Shown piece by piece: positions 1 to 6,346 of a stretch of DNA of 8,315 bases. Below the pieces are notes generated by a model, which saw only the letters and a program-made list of their open reading frames with translations, was not told the DNA's origin and did no database searches. The number at the start of each line of letters is the position of its first letter. Position 1 is the stretch's first letter. This stretch comes from Candidatus Sumerlaeota bacterium (GTDB taxonomy: Bacteria > UBP6 > UBA1177): NCBI GenBank assembly GCA_007136595.1, contig SLGQ01000311.1, forward strand, positions 1-8,315, given 5' to 3'. A program made the translations under genes and the position numbers.

Positions 1-546
1 CTTTTTTACACAGGGGGGGCTTCTTCCTGGGAGACATTTTTTTCAAATGCAGCCAAACACGATGAAGGAATATATAGAAACCATCTTTCTTACCGCAATC
101 TTTTCATTTATGAAACTAACAAAAACGCTGATGATTATCGAAACACAGGACCTTACTTTCATGAGAGATGGCGTTTTGATAAATCGGCAAGAGTTCAAAG
201 ACTGAAGCCGGTTTTCAACCTTTCTATTCTTTTGTTGCTTGGATTTATTTTCTTTATAATGAGAAAAGAAGAGCCGGAGTATGGGCTTTATATCGGATCG
301 TTTTTTCCGTTTCTTTTTTTCTATCCTGCAAATTACTATGCGATGTATCTCCTGCCCCTTGTATTTTTCTGTCATCGTGATGTGAGACTGATGCTCGCAC
401 TGTTTATATTTTCTTTTGTAGGGTTTTCATTGAATGTGATAGGACCTTTTGATGTTTATAATATAGCAATGAGCGCAGTTATAATTTTTCTTTTGATCTA
501 TTTTCTTGTCTGGCAGTATGAAAACAGGTATAAGTTAAAAACATGA
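1..546 (+). CDS. C-terminal part of a polytopic membrane protein, possibly a GT-C-like glycosyltransferase (5' end outside window)
   Basis: The frame is open from the first base to TGA at 544-546, giving 181 residues with no start in view. A TTG at 232 lies inside a membrane segment and is not a credible start. The first 70 or so residues form a polar, probably periplasmic loop with the pattern SSWETFFSNAAKH (residues 8-20). About five hydrophobic segments follow (near 71-87, 95-107, 112-124, 129-147 and 152-170), then a short charged tail. The W..F..N...H pattern in a large loop, followed by helices and a Tyr-rich YYAMYLLPL stretch, recalls GT87/GT-C membrane glycosyltransferases as I remember them. 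The catalytic first loop lies outside the window, so activity cannot be judged. The stop overlaps the start of the next membrane-protein gene (ATGA), suggesting coupled translation and a shared role in the envelope. It could also be a transporter or polymerase-like protein. Confidence 0.75.
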   Translation, partial: LFYTGGASSWETFFSNAAKHDEGIYRNHLSYRNLFIYETNKNADDYRNTGPYFHERWRFDKSARVQRLKPVFNLSILLLLGFIFFIMRKEEPEYGLYIGSFFPFLFFYPANYYAMYLLPLVFFCHRDVRLMLALFIFSFVGFSLNVIGPFDVYNIAMSAVIIFLLIYFLVWQYENRYKLKT

Positions 547-2036
547 ACAAATTAAGCTGTATAAATAAATCTTTTTTTGCCGTGTTAATGCTCGGCTTTG
601 TTTTTCTTTTATGGATAGTTCCTTTTTCTGATATTGATGCAGTTACCATACATGGCATTCTTTCGGGAACAGAAAACTTTCCCCCTGTTTTAGAAGGAGT
701 TCTCAATAATTTATTGTCTGTGACTGATTATAACCCGTTTTTTACCATGTTTGTTTTCATCTTTTTTTCGCTTGCAAACATTACCCTTGTCTATTTTACA
801 GCCAGGCGTCTTTTTTCGGAATGTATGGCTATACAGATATCCACAGTTTATTTGATCTTTCCCCTTATAGCTGTTAACAGCACGATTGTTCAACCATTTG
901 TTTTCATACATTTTACAGTTGTTCTGCAAATGTTTTTAATTGTAAAAGGAAAGGATGATCCTGTTGTTTTTTTTCCTATTGCCGCTTTAGCCGGATTTGC
1001 CGGGATTCTTCTCAGTTTTGAAGTGGCGGTATTCAGTTTCATTTTGTTCATATCCCCGCTTCTTTTTAAAAATTCGGTGAAAATGAAAGATATGTCATTG
1101 TTTTTTTTGCTGCCACTTTCTTTTGCACTTTTAATTTATTACTCGTTTATGGGAATTTCTTTTGCATTGCCGCAGAAGTCGGATTATTTGTTTTACGGCT
1201 ATAACTTTTTATTTAAAAATAATGCTTACAACGCTGATATGACCGCTTATATCATTATTCCTGCCACCATTGGCGTTGCTACAGCTTTTGTAAGAAAAAA
1301 TAAATTGGCATTAAAAGTTGCCGCTCTTTTTTCGGCAGGGCTCTTAACCTTATCTTTCACGCTGCCTTTTATCAGCAGATCTTATTACCGTCCAGATATA
1401 ACACACCTTCATATTCTTGTATTTCCTTTGATCTTTTTAAGTATCAATGCAGTGCATGAGTTGTGGACATTCAGGATAGTTTTTTTGAAAACTTTATCAT
1501 GTTTCATTGCTTTTATGCTTGTTCTTAATTCATCCATAAACAGTAGGGAACTCCGGTATCCTCAAAAATCGGGGATTTCTGAAGCGATAAGAAAAAGAAT
1601 GGCTCTGCCGGGAAACATCATTGATCTGTCGGCTTCATGTTTCAGAGGAGGAAGAGGTTTAAGGCTCATTGATCAGTATCTTTATGCATATCCGGAAACG
1701 AAAGCTTTAAATAACGACCATGTTTTTTTAGGGACAGGTAAACCTGGAGGTTCTGCTTCTCTTTATTTGACAGCACCCTCGGAATTTTTGACCGATTTAG
1801 TAATTTCTTTTACCGCAGCTCCCGATTTCGGTGTAATTCAAATATCGTTGAACAACAATGTTGTTCTTGATCATTATGATCTTTACTCTGAAGAGGTTAG
1901 TACATCTGTCGTTACGATAGAAGATCTTTCAATTATTAAAGGTGTAAATAAATTTACTTTTAAAATAACAGACAAGAACGAATCAAGTAAAGGGTATAAC
2001 GCCGGGATTGATTCTTTGAAATTCAGAAATAAATGA
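543..2036 (+). CDS. Polytopic membrane protein with a C-terminal beta-sandwich domain; GT-C-like candidate
   Basis: This 497-residue protein has about ten hydrophobic segments, near residues 11-28, 66-85, 95-112, 114-134, 142-158, 160-176, 184-203, 233-251, 258-275, 288-303 and 310-329, some of which may pair. A short loop after the first helix carries acidic residues (SDIDA, 29-33), where GT-C glycosyltransferases keep a catalytic Asp, but no full family motif is visible. The tail from about 330 is soluble. Its end (about 400-497) reads as a beta-sandwich closing with GVNKFTFKI (467-475) and SSKGYNAGIDSLKF (481-494). This resembles the 'G.N.+.F.+...N..S.GY..GID.+.+' ending of jelly-roll domains attached to carbohydrate-active proteins, recalled rather than searched. 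The start is the ATG in an ATGA overlap with the upstream gene. The Shine-Dalgarno site is weak, consistent with translational coupling. A sugar transferase acting on lipid-linked sugars is an inference. The protein as a whole is not firmly recognised. Confidence 0.85.
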   Translation: MNKLSCINKSFFAVLMLGFVFLLWIVPFSDIDAVTIHGILSGTENFPPVLEGVLNNLLSVTDYNPFFTMFVFIFFSLANITLVYFTARRLFSECMAIQISTVYLIFPLIAVNSTIVQPFVFIHFTVVLQMFLIVKGKDDPVVFFPIAALAGFAGILLSFEVAVFSFILFISPLLFKNSVKMKDMSLFFLLPLSFALLIYYSFMGISFALPQKSDYLFYGYNFLFKNNAYNADMTAYIIIPATIGVATAFVRKNKLALKVAALFSAGLLTLSFTLPFISRSYYRPDITHLHILVFPLIFLSINAVHELWTFRIVFLKTLSCFIAFMLVLNSSINSRELRYPQKSGISEAIRKRMALPGNIIDLSASCFRGGRGLRLIDQYLYAYPETKALNNDHVFLGTGKPGGSASLYLTAPSEFLTDLVISFTAAPDFGVIQISLNNNVVLDHYDLYSEEVSTSVVTIEDLSIIKGVNKFTFKITDKNESSKGYNAGIDSLKFRNK

Positions 2037-2052
2037 CAATTTCCGGAATGAT

Positions 2053-4224
2053 ATGAAAAAAGCTTCAAGTTACAGGAAAAAAAATGAAAAAAGAAACATT
2101 GTTCCCGTTATTGCTGTTGTGATAGCGGTAGTTTTTTTTCTTCTTTTTTACAGTGACATTAAAAATGGAGGTGCGATTCCTTTTGATCCTGCTCAATATG
2201 GTGGTAATTTAAAAGAAATAACTGTCGGTATTCCAAGCAGCCACACATCCGATTTCTCAGAAGTAAGGGATGTTTTCAGTGTTGATGAAACCAGACACGC
2301 TGTACAAGCTTGGTGGGAACCTTCAAAAAATGAATATGAAGCCGATTTTATCTGGTTTGATCCTGATGGGAATGAAGTTTACAGGACAACAATGAATATG
2401 CAGCCTGAATGGAGAAGAACATTTGTCCATTATCGTGGCAGTGCGCCGCTTGCTGCCGGTAAGTGGACTGTAGCTGTTGCTGCAAAAGGAAAGTATTTGG
2501 GTGGTTTGAAATTCAATATAGTGCGTGACAGATCTGAAATCCCGGTCGTTGAGCAGCTTTCTCTTTATGATAATGAAAAAATTTCTTTAGATGAAGCTCA
2601 TTTTCTTCTCGAAAAGATAAAATGTCTTGTTGATGGAAAATGCGAAAAAGAGAACCTTTTTTATGATGTTACGGAAGATCTTGCAGCAAGAAAGATAAGC
2701 CTTGCTGTTTTTGTTTTCAGAAACGGGAAAGTGGAGCAAAGTGCTGTTTCATCTGCCGGCACTTTAATTGAATCTCTTGGAAAGGTCATAGACAATTTAG
2801 AGGTGAAAAGTAATGGCAACTCATCGGTTGAGCTCACCATAATTCACTCAGGAATGGAGATTGATCCAGTAGAAAGAATAGTCTCTTCATTTATGAACGA
2901 AAACAGGGGCTTTTCTTTTTCAGTGGGGGACAGACAGGCAACTTTGCTGCCTATGGACATTGCAAGGCGGAACATAAATGAACCGATCAGTATCCTTCGT
3001 CAACTATCTGTTGATGCCGGTATGGGCGAAGAAGGTTGGAGATTGAAAAATGGAACGCTTACTACATTTATGACACAGGATTTTGTTCTCACCTCAAAAG
3101 GAGAAAAGAGTCGGAAGTATTCGTTTTCAAGGGCTATAGTGCCGGTTGAAAAAGTTTCCAGAGACGATCTTGTAAACGCTGTTGACCTTGCTGTAAAATG
3201 GTGTATGAAAAACCAGCTTGAAGATGGAAGGTATATGTACACATATTTCCCTGATAAAGATGAAGAACCCGATGATGACTGGGCTCTTAGAAACCTGAAT
3301 GCAGTTTTTGTTCTTGCTGAGATCGCAAAAGACAGGAATGATCCTGAAATGATTAAAAGTGTAAGAAAAGCCATCGATGTTTTCAGAAGTTCACTTGTAG
3401 AAAAAGAAGGGATAAAATATGTTGACTGGAAAAAACATATTCCGGTTTCAAGTATTGCCGGAACAGCTTTTCTGCTTGCATCAATGACAGAACTTTATGA
3501 TCCCTCCTATAAGAATGATATGAGGATGATGGCTGATGCTGTTATATCGCTTCAGGAAGAAAGCGGTAGGTTCAGAACCGATTTTTACAGACCGCTTAGA
3601 GAAATAGATCAAATGTATTATCCAGGGGAATCTCTTCTGGCTCTTATGCGGTATTATAACCTTACAAAATATGAACCCGCACTTGATGCTGTGAAAAAAG
3701 CTTTCCCATATTACCGTAATTTCTGGAGGCAAAGAAAAAATAGAGATGGTCCGTTCGTTCCGTGGCAGGTCAGGGCTTACCATGAAGCTTGGAAAGTGAC
3801 AAAAAAACAGGAGTATGCAAACTTTGTTTTTGATTTGACTGACTGGTTGATCAAAAGATATCCGCCACTTGGAAGAGAAGCGGGACATGGGATAGCTGGT
3901 GTCTTTAAAACTCAGTTTATGTCCACAGCTGTTTATTCAGAGGGGATGGCACATGCTTTTGATCTTGCTCTTGAGCTGGAGGACAGGGAAAGAATTGAAA
4001 CTTATGGCAGAGTTTTAAAAGGCAACTTGGGTTATCTGCTGGGACTTCAGTTTAAGAAAGAGGATTCTTACTGGATGAAAAGGGGAGATAAAGCAGTTGG
4101 CGGAATAGCATTAAGACCTGATAACAACGAAGTTACACTTGCCGCAACATATCATGCTGTATCAGCTTTTCACTATGTATCTCAACTTTTAAATGATGAG
4201 CAATGGAATAACATAAAATGGTAA
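2053..4224 (+). CDS. Membrane-anchored periplasmic protein: beta-sandwich + AMMECR1-like domain + alpha/alpha-toroid
   Basis: This 723-residue protein has a basic N-terminus and one hydrophobic helix (about 16-33), so the bulk should lie in the periplasm. Residues 55-157 look like an Ig-like beta-sandwich (WFDPDG at 101-106, GKWTVAV at 136-142). Residues 180-345 resemble AMMECR1: a strand before a short turn (AVFVFRNG, 218-225), VELTII (259-264), and a second half with ATLLP (296-300), ILRQL (314-318), DAGM (321-324) and W329. The AMMECR1 signature LRGCIG is replaced by VEQSAVSSAG (227-236), and the D.RF segment is not seen. Residues 370-712 are helical hairpins with motifs GRYMYTYFP (392-400), YYPGESLLALMRYY (522-535), PWQVRAYHEAW (570-580), YSEGMAHAFDLA (628-639) and GGIALRPDNNEVTLAATYH (683-701). 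They resemble glucuronyl C5-epimerase or six-hairpin glycosidase toroids. A weak GGA precedes the ATG, and the gene follows its neighbour after 16 nt. Substrate is unknown; an envelope glycan role is inferred. Confidence 0.85.
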   Translation: MKKASSYRKKNEKRNIVPVIAVVIAVVFFLLFYSDIKNGGAIPFDPAQYGGNLKEITVGIPSSHTSDFSEVRDVFSVDETRHAVQAWWEPSKNEYEADFIWFDPDGNEVYRTTMNMQPEWRRTFVHYRGSAPLAAGKWTVAVAAKGKYLGGLKFNIVRDRSEIPVVEQLSLYDNEKISLDEAHFLLEKIKCLVDGKCEKENLFYDVTEDLAARKISLAVFVFRNGKVEQSAVSSAGTLIESLGKVIDNLEVKSNGNSSVELTIIHSGMEIDPVERIVSSFMNENRGFSFSVGDRQATLLPMDIARRNINEPISILRQLSVDAGMGEEGWRLKNGTLTTFMTQDFVLTSKGEKSRKYSFSRAIVPVEKVSRDDLVNAVDLAVKWCMKNQLEDGRYMYTYFPDKDEEPDDDWALRNLNAVFVLAEIAKDRNDPEMIKSVRKAIDVFRSSLVEKEGIKYVDWKKHIPVSSIAGTAFLLASMTELYDPSYKNDMRMMADAVISLQEESGRFRTDFYRPLREIDQMYYPGESLLALMRYYNLTKYEPALDAVKKAFPYYRNFWRQRKNRDGPFVPWQVRAYHEAWKVTKKQEYANFVFDLTDWLIKRYPPLGREAGHGIAGVFKTQFMSTAVYSEGMAHAFDLALELEDRERIETYGRVLKGNLGYLLGLQFKKEDSYWMKRGDKAVGGIALRPDNNEVTLAATYHAVSAFHYVSQLLNDEQWNNIKW

Positions 4225-4229
4225 AGAGG
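4223..4229 (+). promoter_or_regulatory. Shine-Dalgarno site for the M24 peptidase gene
   Basis: The sequence AAAGAGG overlaps the TAA stop of the preceding gene and lies 5 nt before the ATG at 4235. It supports this start and shows that the peptidase gene can recruit ribosomes itself as well as by read-through from the gene before it. Confidence 0.75.
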
Positions 4230-4234
4230 TTGAA

Positions 4235-5401
4235 ATGAGACTGTTCAGTATTGAGGAGCTTAACAGAAGGATCGAAAGGTTCAGAAGTTTTCTGACGGGA
4301 CTTGAAATCGATTGTGCCGTTCTGACATCCAATCAGGATCTGTTTTATTTTACAGGGTCTGTTCAAAAAGGTGTTCTGATAATTCAGACTGAAGGAGAAA
4401 CCGTATATTTCGTGAGAAAGAATTTTGACCGGGCATGTAATGAATCACCCCTGAGAATTGAGCCGTGGGACAATGATTCCATAAAAAGAATGATAAAGGG
4501 TCGCTGGTCTATGGCTATGGATATTACCACGGTTTCAGAGTATCTTTTCTACAGGTCAAAGTTTTCTCCGGATGTTGATGCAAAAGACTGCTCGAATGCT
4601 CTTTCTCTTACAAAAACAGTTAAAAGTGAAGAAGAAATGGATCTGATAAAACGGGCAGGGTGTATTAACATCTCGATAATGGAGCAGGCAAAAAAGATAT
4701 ATCATCCCGGTATTACCGACATAGAAATTCAGGCTGAAATTGAAAGCCATGCCAAAAAGAAGCTTTCTCACCAGGGACTTTTCTGGATAAGAGGTTCAAA
4801 CATGGAAGGTTCCATGGGGCTTGTAGTTACAGGAAAAGATTCGCTTGCCCCTACTTACACTGACTTTCCAATAGGCGGGGTGGGTCTTTCTCCGGCTGTT
4901 GCACAAGGTGCAAGCGGTGTAAGGGTCGAAAAAAGTTTTGTAATTGATTTTATAGGTTCCAGCTACGGTTATTGTGCTGACAGCACCCGTACTTTCTTTG
5001 TTGAAGCACCCGATAAAAAAATAACAGAAATTTACCTGGAATTGAACGATCTGCTTGATAAGACAGTTGAAAAGATAGTTCCGGGTGTAACTGGAGAAGA
5101 AATTTATAATTTTGTATTGAGCGAAGTTGATAAGTACTCATGGAAAGATTATTTCATGGGGTATCACCAGAAAGTAAAGTTCATAGGTCACGGTATTGGA
5201 ATGGAAGTAAACCAGCTTCCTGTGATCGCTCCCCGTCAGAACCTTCATTTTGAAAATGGAATGGTCTTTGCTGTAGAACCTAAGATATTTCTCCCTGATT
5301 TCGGTGTTATCGGAGTTGAAAACACATACATTTTAGATGGCAGACTTAACTCCGTTACCGGTGACTGCCGTAACATCGAAGATTGGATAATAGTTCAGTA
5401 A
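4235..5401 (+). CDS. M24 family metallopeptidase, Xaa-Pro aminopeptidase/prolidase type
   Basis: This is a probable cytoplasmic dimetal peptidase of 388 residues. No signal peptide is visible. Such enzymes cleave peptide bonds next to proline. Residues 1-130 form the creatinase-type N-terminal domain (DCAVLTSNQDLFYFTG, 26-41), and 131-388 the pita-bread catalytic domain. All five expected metal ligands are present: D238 (VIDFIG), D249 (ADSTRTF; the usual 11-residue spacing), H319 (GHGIG), E348 (VEPK) and E362 (VENT). Two accessory histidines of classic members are missing. The position seven residues after H319 is N326 (EVNQLP instead of the common VHE.P). The His expected before the first Asp is replaced in LSPAVAQGAS (218-227). 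I recall a bacterial and archaeal subfamily sharing this pattern, so the gene is probably functional with altered specificity or rate. The length is normal and a good Shine-Dalgarno site precedes it. The stop overlaps the next start. Confidence 0.93.
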   Translation: MRLFSIEELNRRIERFRSFLTGLEIDCAVLTSNQDLFYFTGSVQKGVLIIQTEGETVYFVRKNFDRACNESPLRIEPWDNDSIKRMIKGRWSMAMDITTVSEYLFYRSKFSPDVDAKDCSNALSLTKTVKSEEEMDLIKRAGCINISIMEQAKKIYHPGITDIEIQAEIESHAKKKLSHQGLFWIRGSNMEGSMGLVVTGKDSLAPTYTDFPIGGVGLSPAVAQGASGVRVEKSFVIDFIGSSYGYCADSTRTFFVEAPDKKITEIYLELNDLLDKTVEKIVPGVTGEEIYNFVLSEVDKYSWKDYFMGYHQKVKFIGHGIGMEVNQLPVIAPRQNLHFENGMVFAVEPKIFLPDFGVIGVENTYILDGRLNSVTGDCRNIEDWIIVQ

Positions 5402-6294
5402 TGGATTTTTTTTCAAGCAGACACAGTTCAGTAAAAATTGCATATTCAAAATATCCGGCGGAAAATCCCCGTTACAATATGTTGTTTCTTACCGGAAGAG
5501 CAGAATTTTTTAAGAAATACGAGTTTCTTTTTGAGATTTTAAATAATTTCGGGGGATCTGTCTATGCAATGGATCACAGAGGTCAGGGGGCAAGTGGGAG
5601 AATGCTTGGTGACCCTCGAAAAGGGTATGTTGAAAAATTCAGCTACTACGTTGATGATGCAGAGGATTTTGTTCATAATATAATTCAAAAAGATGCTCCT
5701 GGAAAACCTTTGCTTTCCCTTTCCCACTCCATGGGTGGAGCAGTTTCTCTTTTGCTTGCCGACAGACATCGTAAAATGTTTGAAAGAATGGTTTTTTCCA
5801 GTCCCATGTGGGGAATAAATCTTGGATTTTTAAGTCAAAACCTGGCTTATATCATCTCAAGGGTCACAGTGCTTTCCGGCAAAGGGGAAGATTTTCTCCC
5901 CGGAAAAGGGGAATACCGACCCGAGTATCGATTTGAAAACAACAGGCTCACTCAAAGTTTCAGTAATTACAGAAAACAGATAGAATTCCTGAAAGAAAAT
6001 CCTTCTTTTTTCATAGGGGGACCCACCTATTTGTGGTTGCATGAAAGCTTAAAAGCGATCCGTTACATTATTAATTCCGACATTGATATTGGATGCCCGT
6101 CTGTTCTTCTTCAGGCTGGAAAAGATAGTGTAGTTGACAATAAGTGTCAGGATAAGGTTCTTGAAAAACTGAGAAATTGTTCCAAATTTGTGGTTGAGGG
6201 TTCTCTCCATGAAATTTTGTATGAAGATGACAAATATTTTCAACCTGCCTTGAAAAGAATAGAAGAGTTTTTTTGTTTGGAAAACACAACTTGA
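5401..6294 (+). CDS. pldB: PldB-like lysophospholipase / monoacylglycerol lipase-type alpha/beta hydrolase
   Basis: This serine hydrolase is probably active on lysophospholipids or monoacylglycerols. Using the start at 5401 it has 297 residues. It follows the lysophospholipase L2 pattern: LTGRAEFFKKY (30-40), DHRGQGASGRMLGDPRKG (58-75), then F..YVDD (80-86). The nucleophile motif is SHSMGG with Ser110, in place of the commoner GxSxG start. Asp242 (AGKDSVVDN) and His270 (GSLHEILYE) complete the likely triad. The family's SSPMWGI segment after the nucleophile is present (133-139). No signal peptide is visible, so it should be cytoplasmic or peripheral to the inner membrane. An in-frame ATG at 5383 would add six residues (MDNSSV) but has no better ribosome site. 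I prefer 5401 because TAATG with the upstream stop is a typical coupled start and fits the short N-terminus of the family. The symbol is by family resemblance; MGL-type activity is the alternative. Confidence 0.88.
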   Translation: MDFFSSRHSSVKIAYSKYPAENPRYNMLFLTGRAEFFKKYEFLFEILNNFGGSVYAMDHRGQGASGRMLGDPRKGYVEKFSYYVDDAEDFVHNIIQKDAPGKPLLSLSHSMGGAVSLLLADRHRKMFERMVFSSPMWGINLGFLSQNLAYIISRVTVLSGKGEDFLPGKGEYRPEYRFENNRLTQSFSNYRKQIEFLKENPSFFIGGPTYLWLHESLKAIRYIINSDIDIGCPSVLLQAGKDSVVDNKCQDKVLEKLRNCSKFVVEGSLHEILYEDDKYFQPALKRIEEFFCLENTT

Positions 6295-6318
6295 TTATTC
6301 TGATACTTTTGATAATAT
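6291..6318 (+). promoter_or_regulatory. Possible sigma-70-type promoter before the lipoprotein gene
   Basis: TTGATT at 6291-6296 (4 of 6 matches to TTGACA) lies 16 nt upstream of TAATAT at 6313-6318. GATAAT at 6311-6316 is an alternative -10 match but has poor spacing. The 52-nt gap at 6295-6346 is the longest untranslated stretch in the window, so an internal promoter here is reasonable. In AT-rich DNA such matches also arise by chance. No terminator hairpin with a T-run was seen before it. Confidence 0.3.
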
Positions 6319-6336
6319 AGCTCGTTAAACGGTTTA

Positions 6337-6345
6337 GAGGTGATC
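6337..6345 (+). promoter_or_regulatory. Extended Shine-Dalgarno site of the lipoprotein gene
   Basis: GAGGTGATC gives nine consecutive bases complementary to the usual bacterial 16S rRNA 3' end (consensus complement AAGGAGGTGATC). The GAGG core sits 6 nt before the ATG at 6347. It is the strongest ribosome site in the window and fixes this start. Confidence 0.8.
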
Positions 6346-6346
6346 G

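Noticed and set aside
232..546. A separate small membrane protein starting at TTG 232
   Set aside because: The frame is open back to position 1 with sensible protein-like sequence, and the TTG lies inside a hydrophobic helix without a Shine-Dalgarno site.
1..2036. The two membrane-protein genes as one gene broken by a frameshift
   Set aside because: The first ends with a normal charged tail and the second begins with its own Met, a short polar N-terminus and a first helix. An ATGA overlap is a normal operon junction.
3000..3888. Long open frames on the - strand (3000-3374, 3481-3888)
   Set aside because: They lie wholly inside the well-supported toroid-domain gene, have no ribosome site and give low-complexity Ser/Phe-rich translations typical of antisense shadows.
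6295..6346. Rho-independent terminator or small RNA in the gap before the lipoprotein gene
   Set aside because: No stable GC-rich stem followed by a T-run was found; the gap is short and AT-rich.
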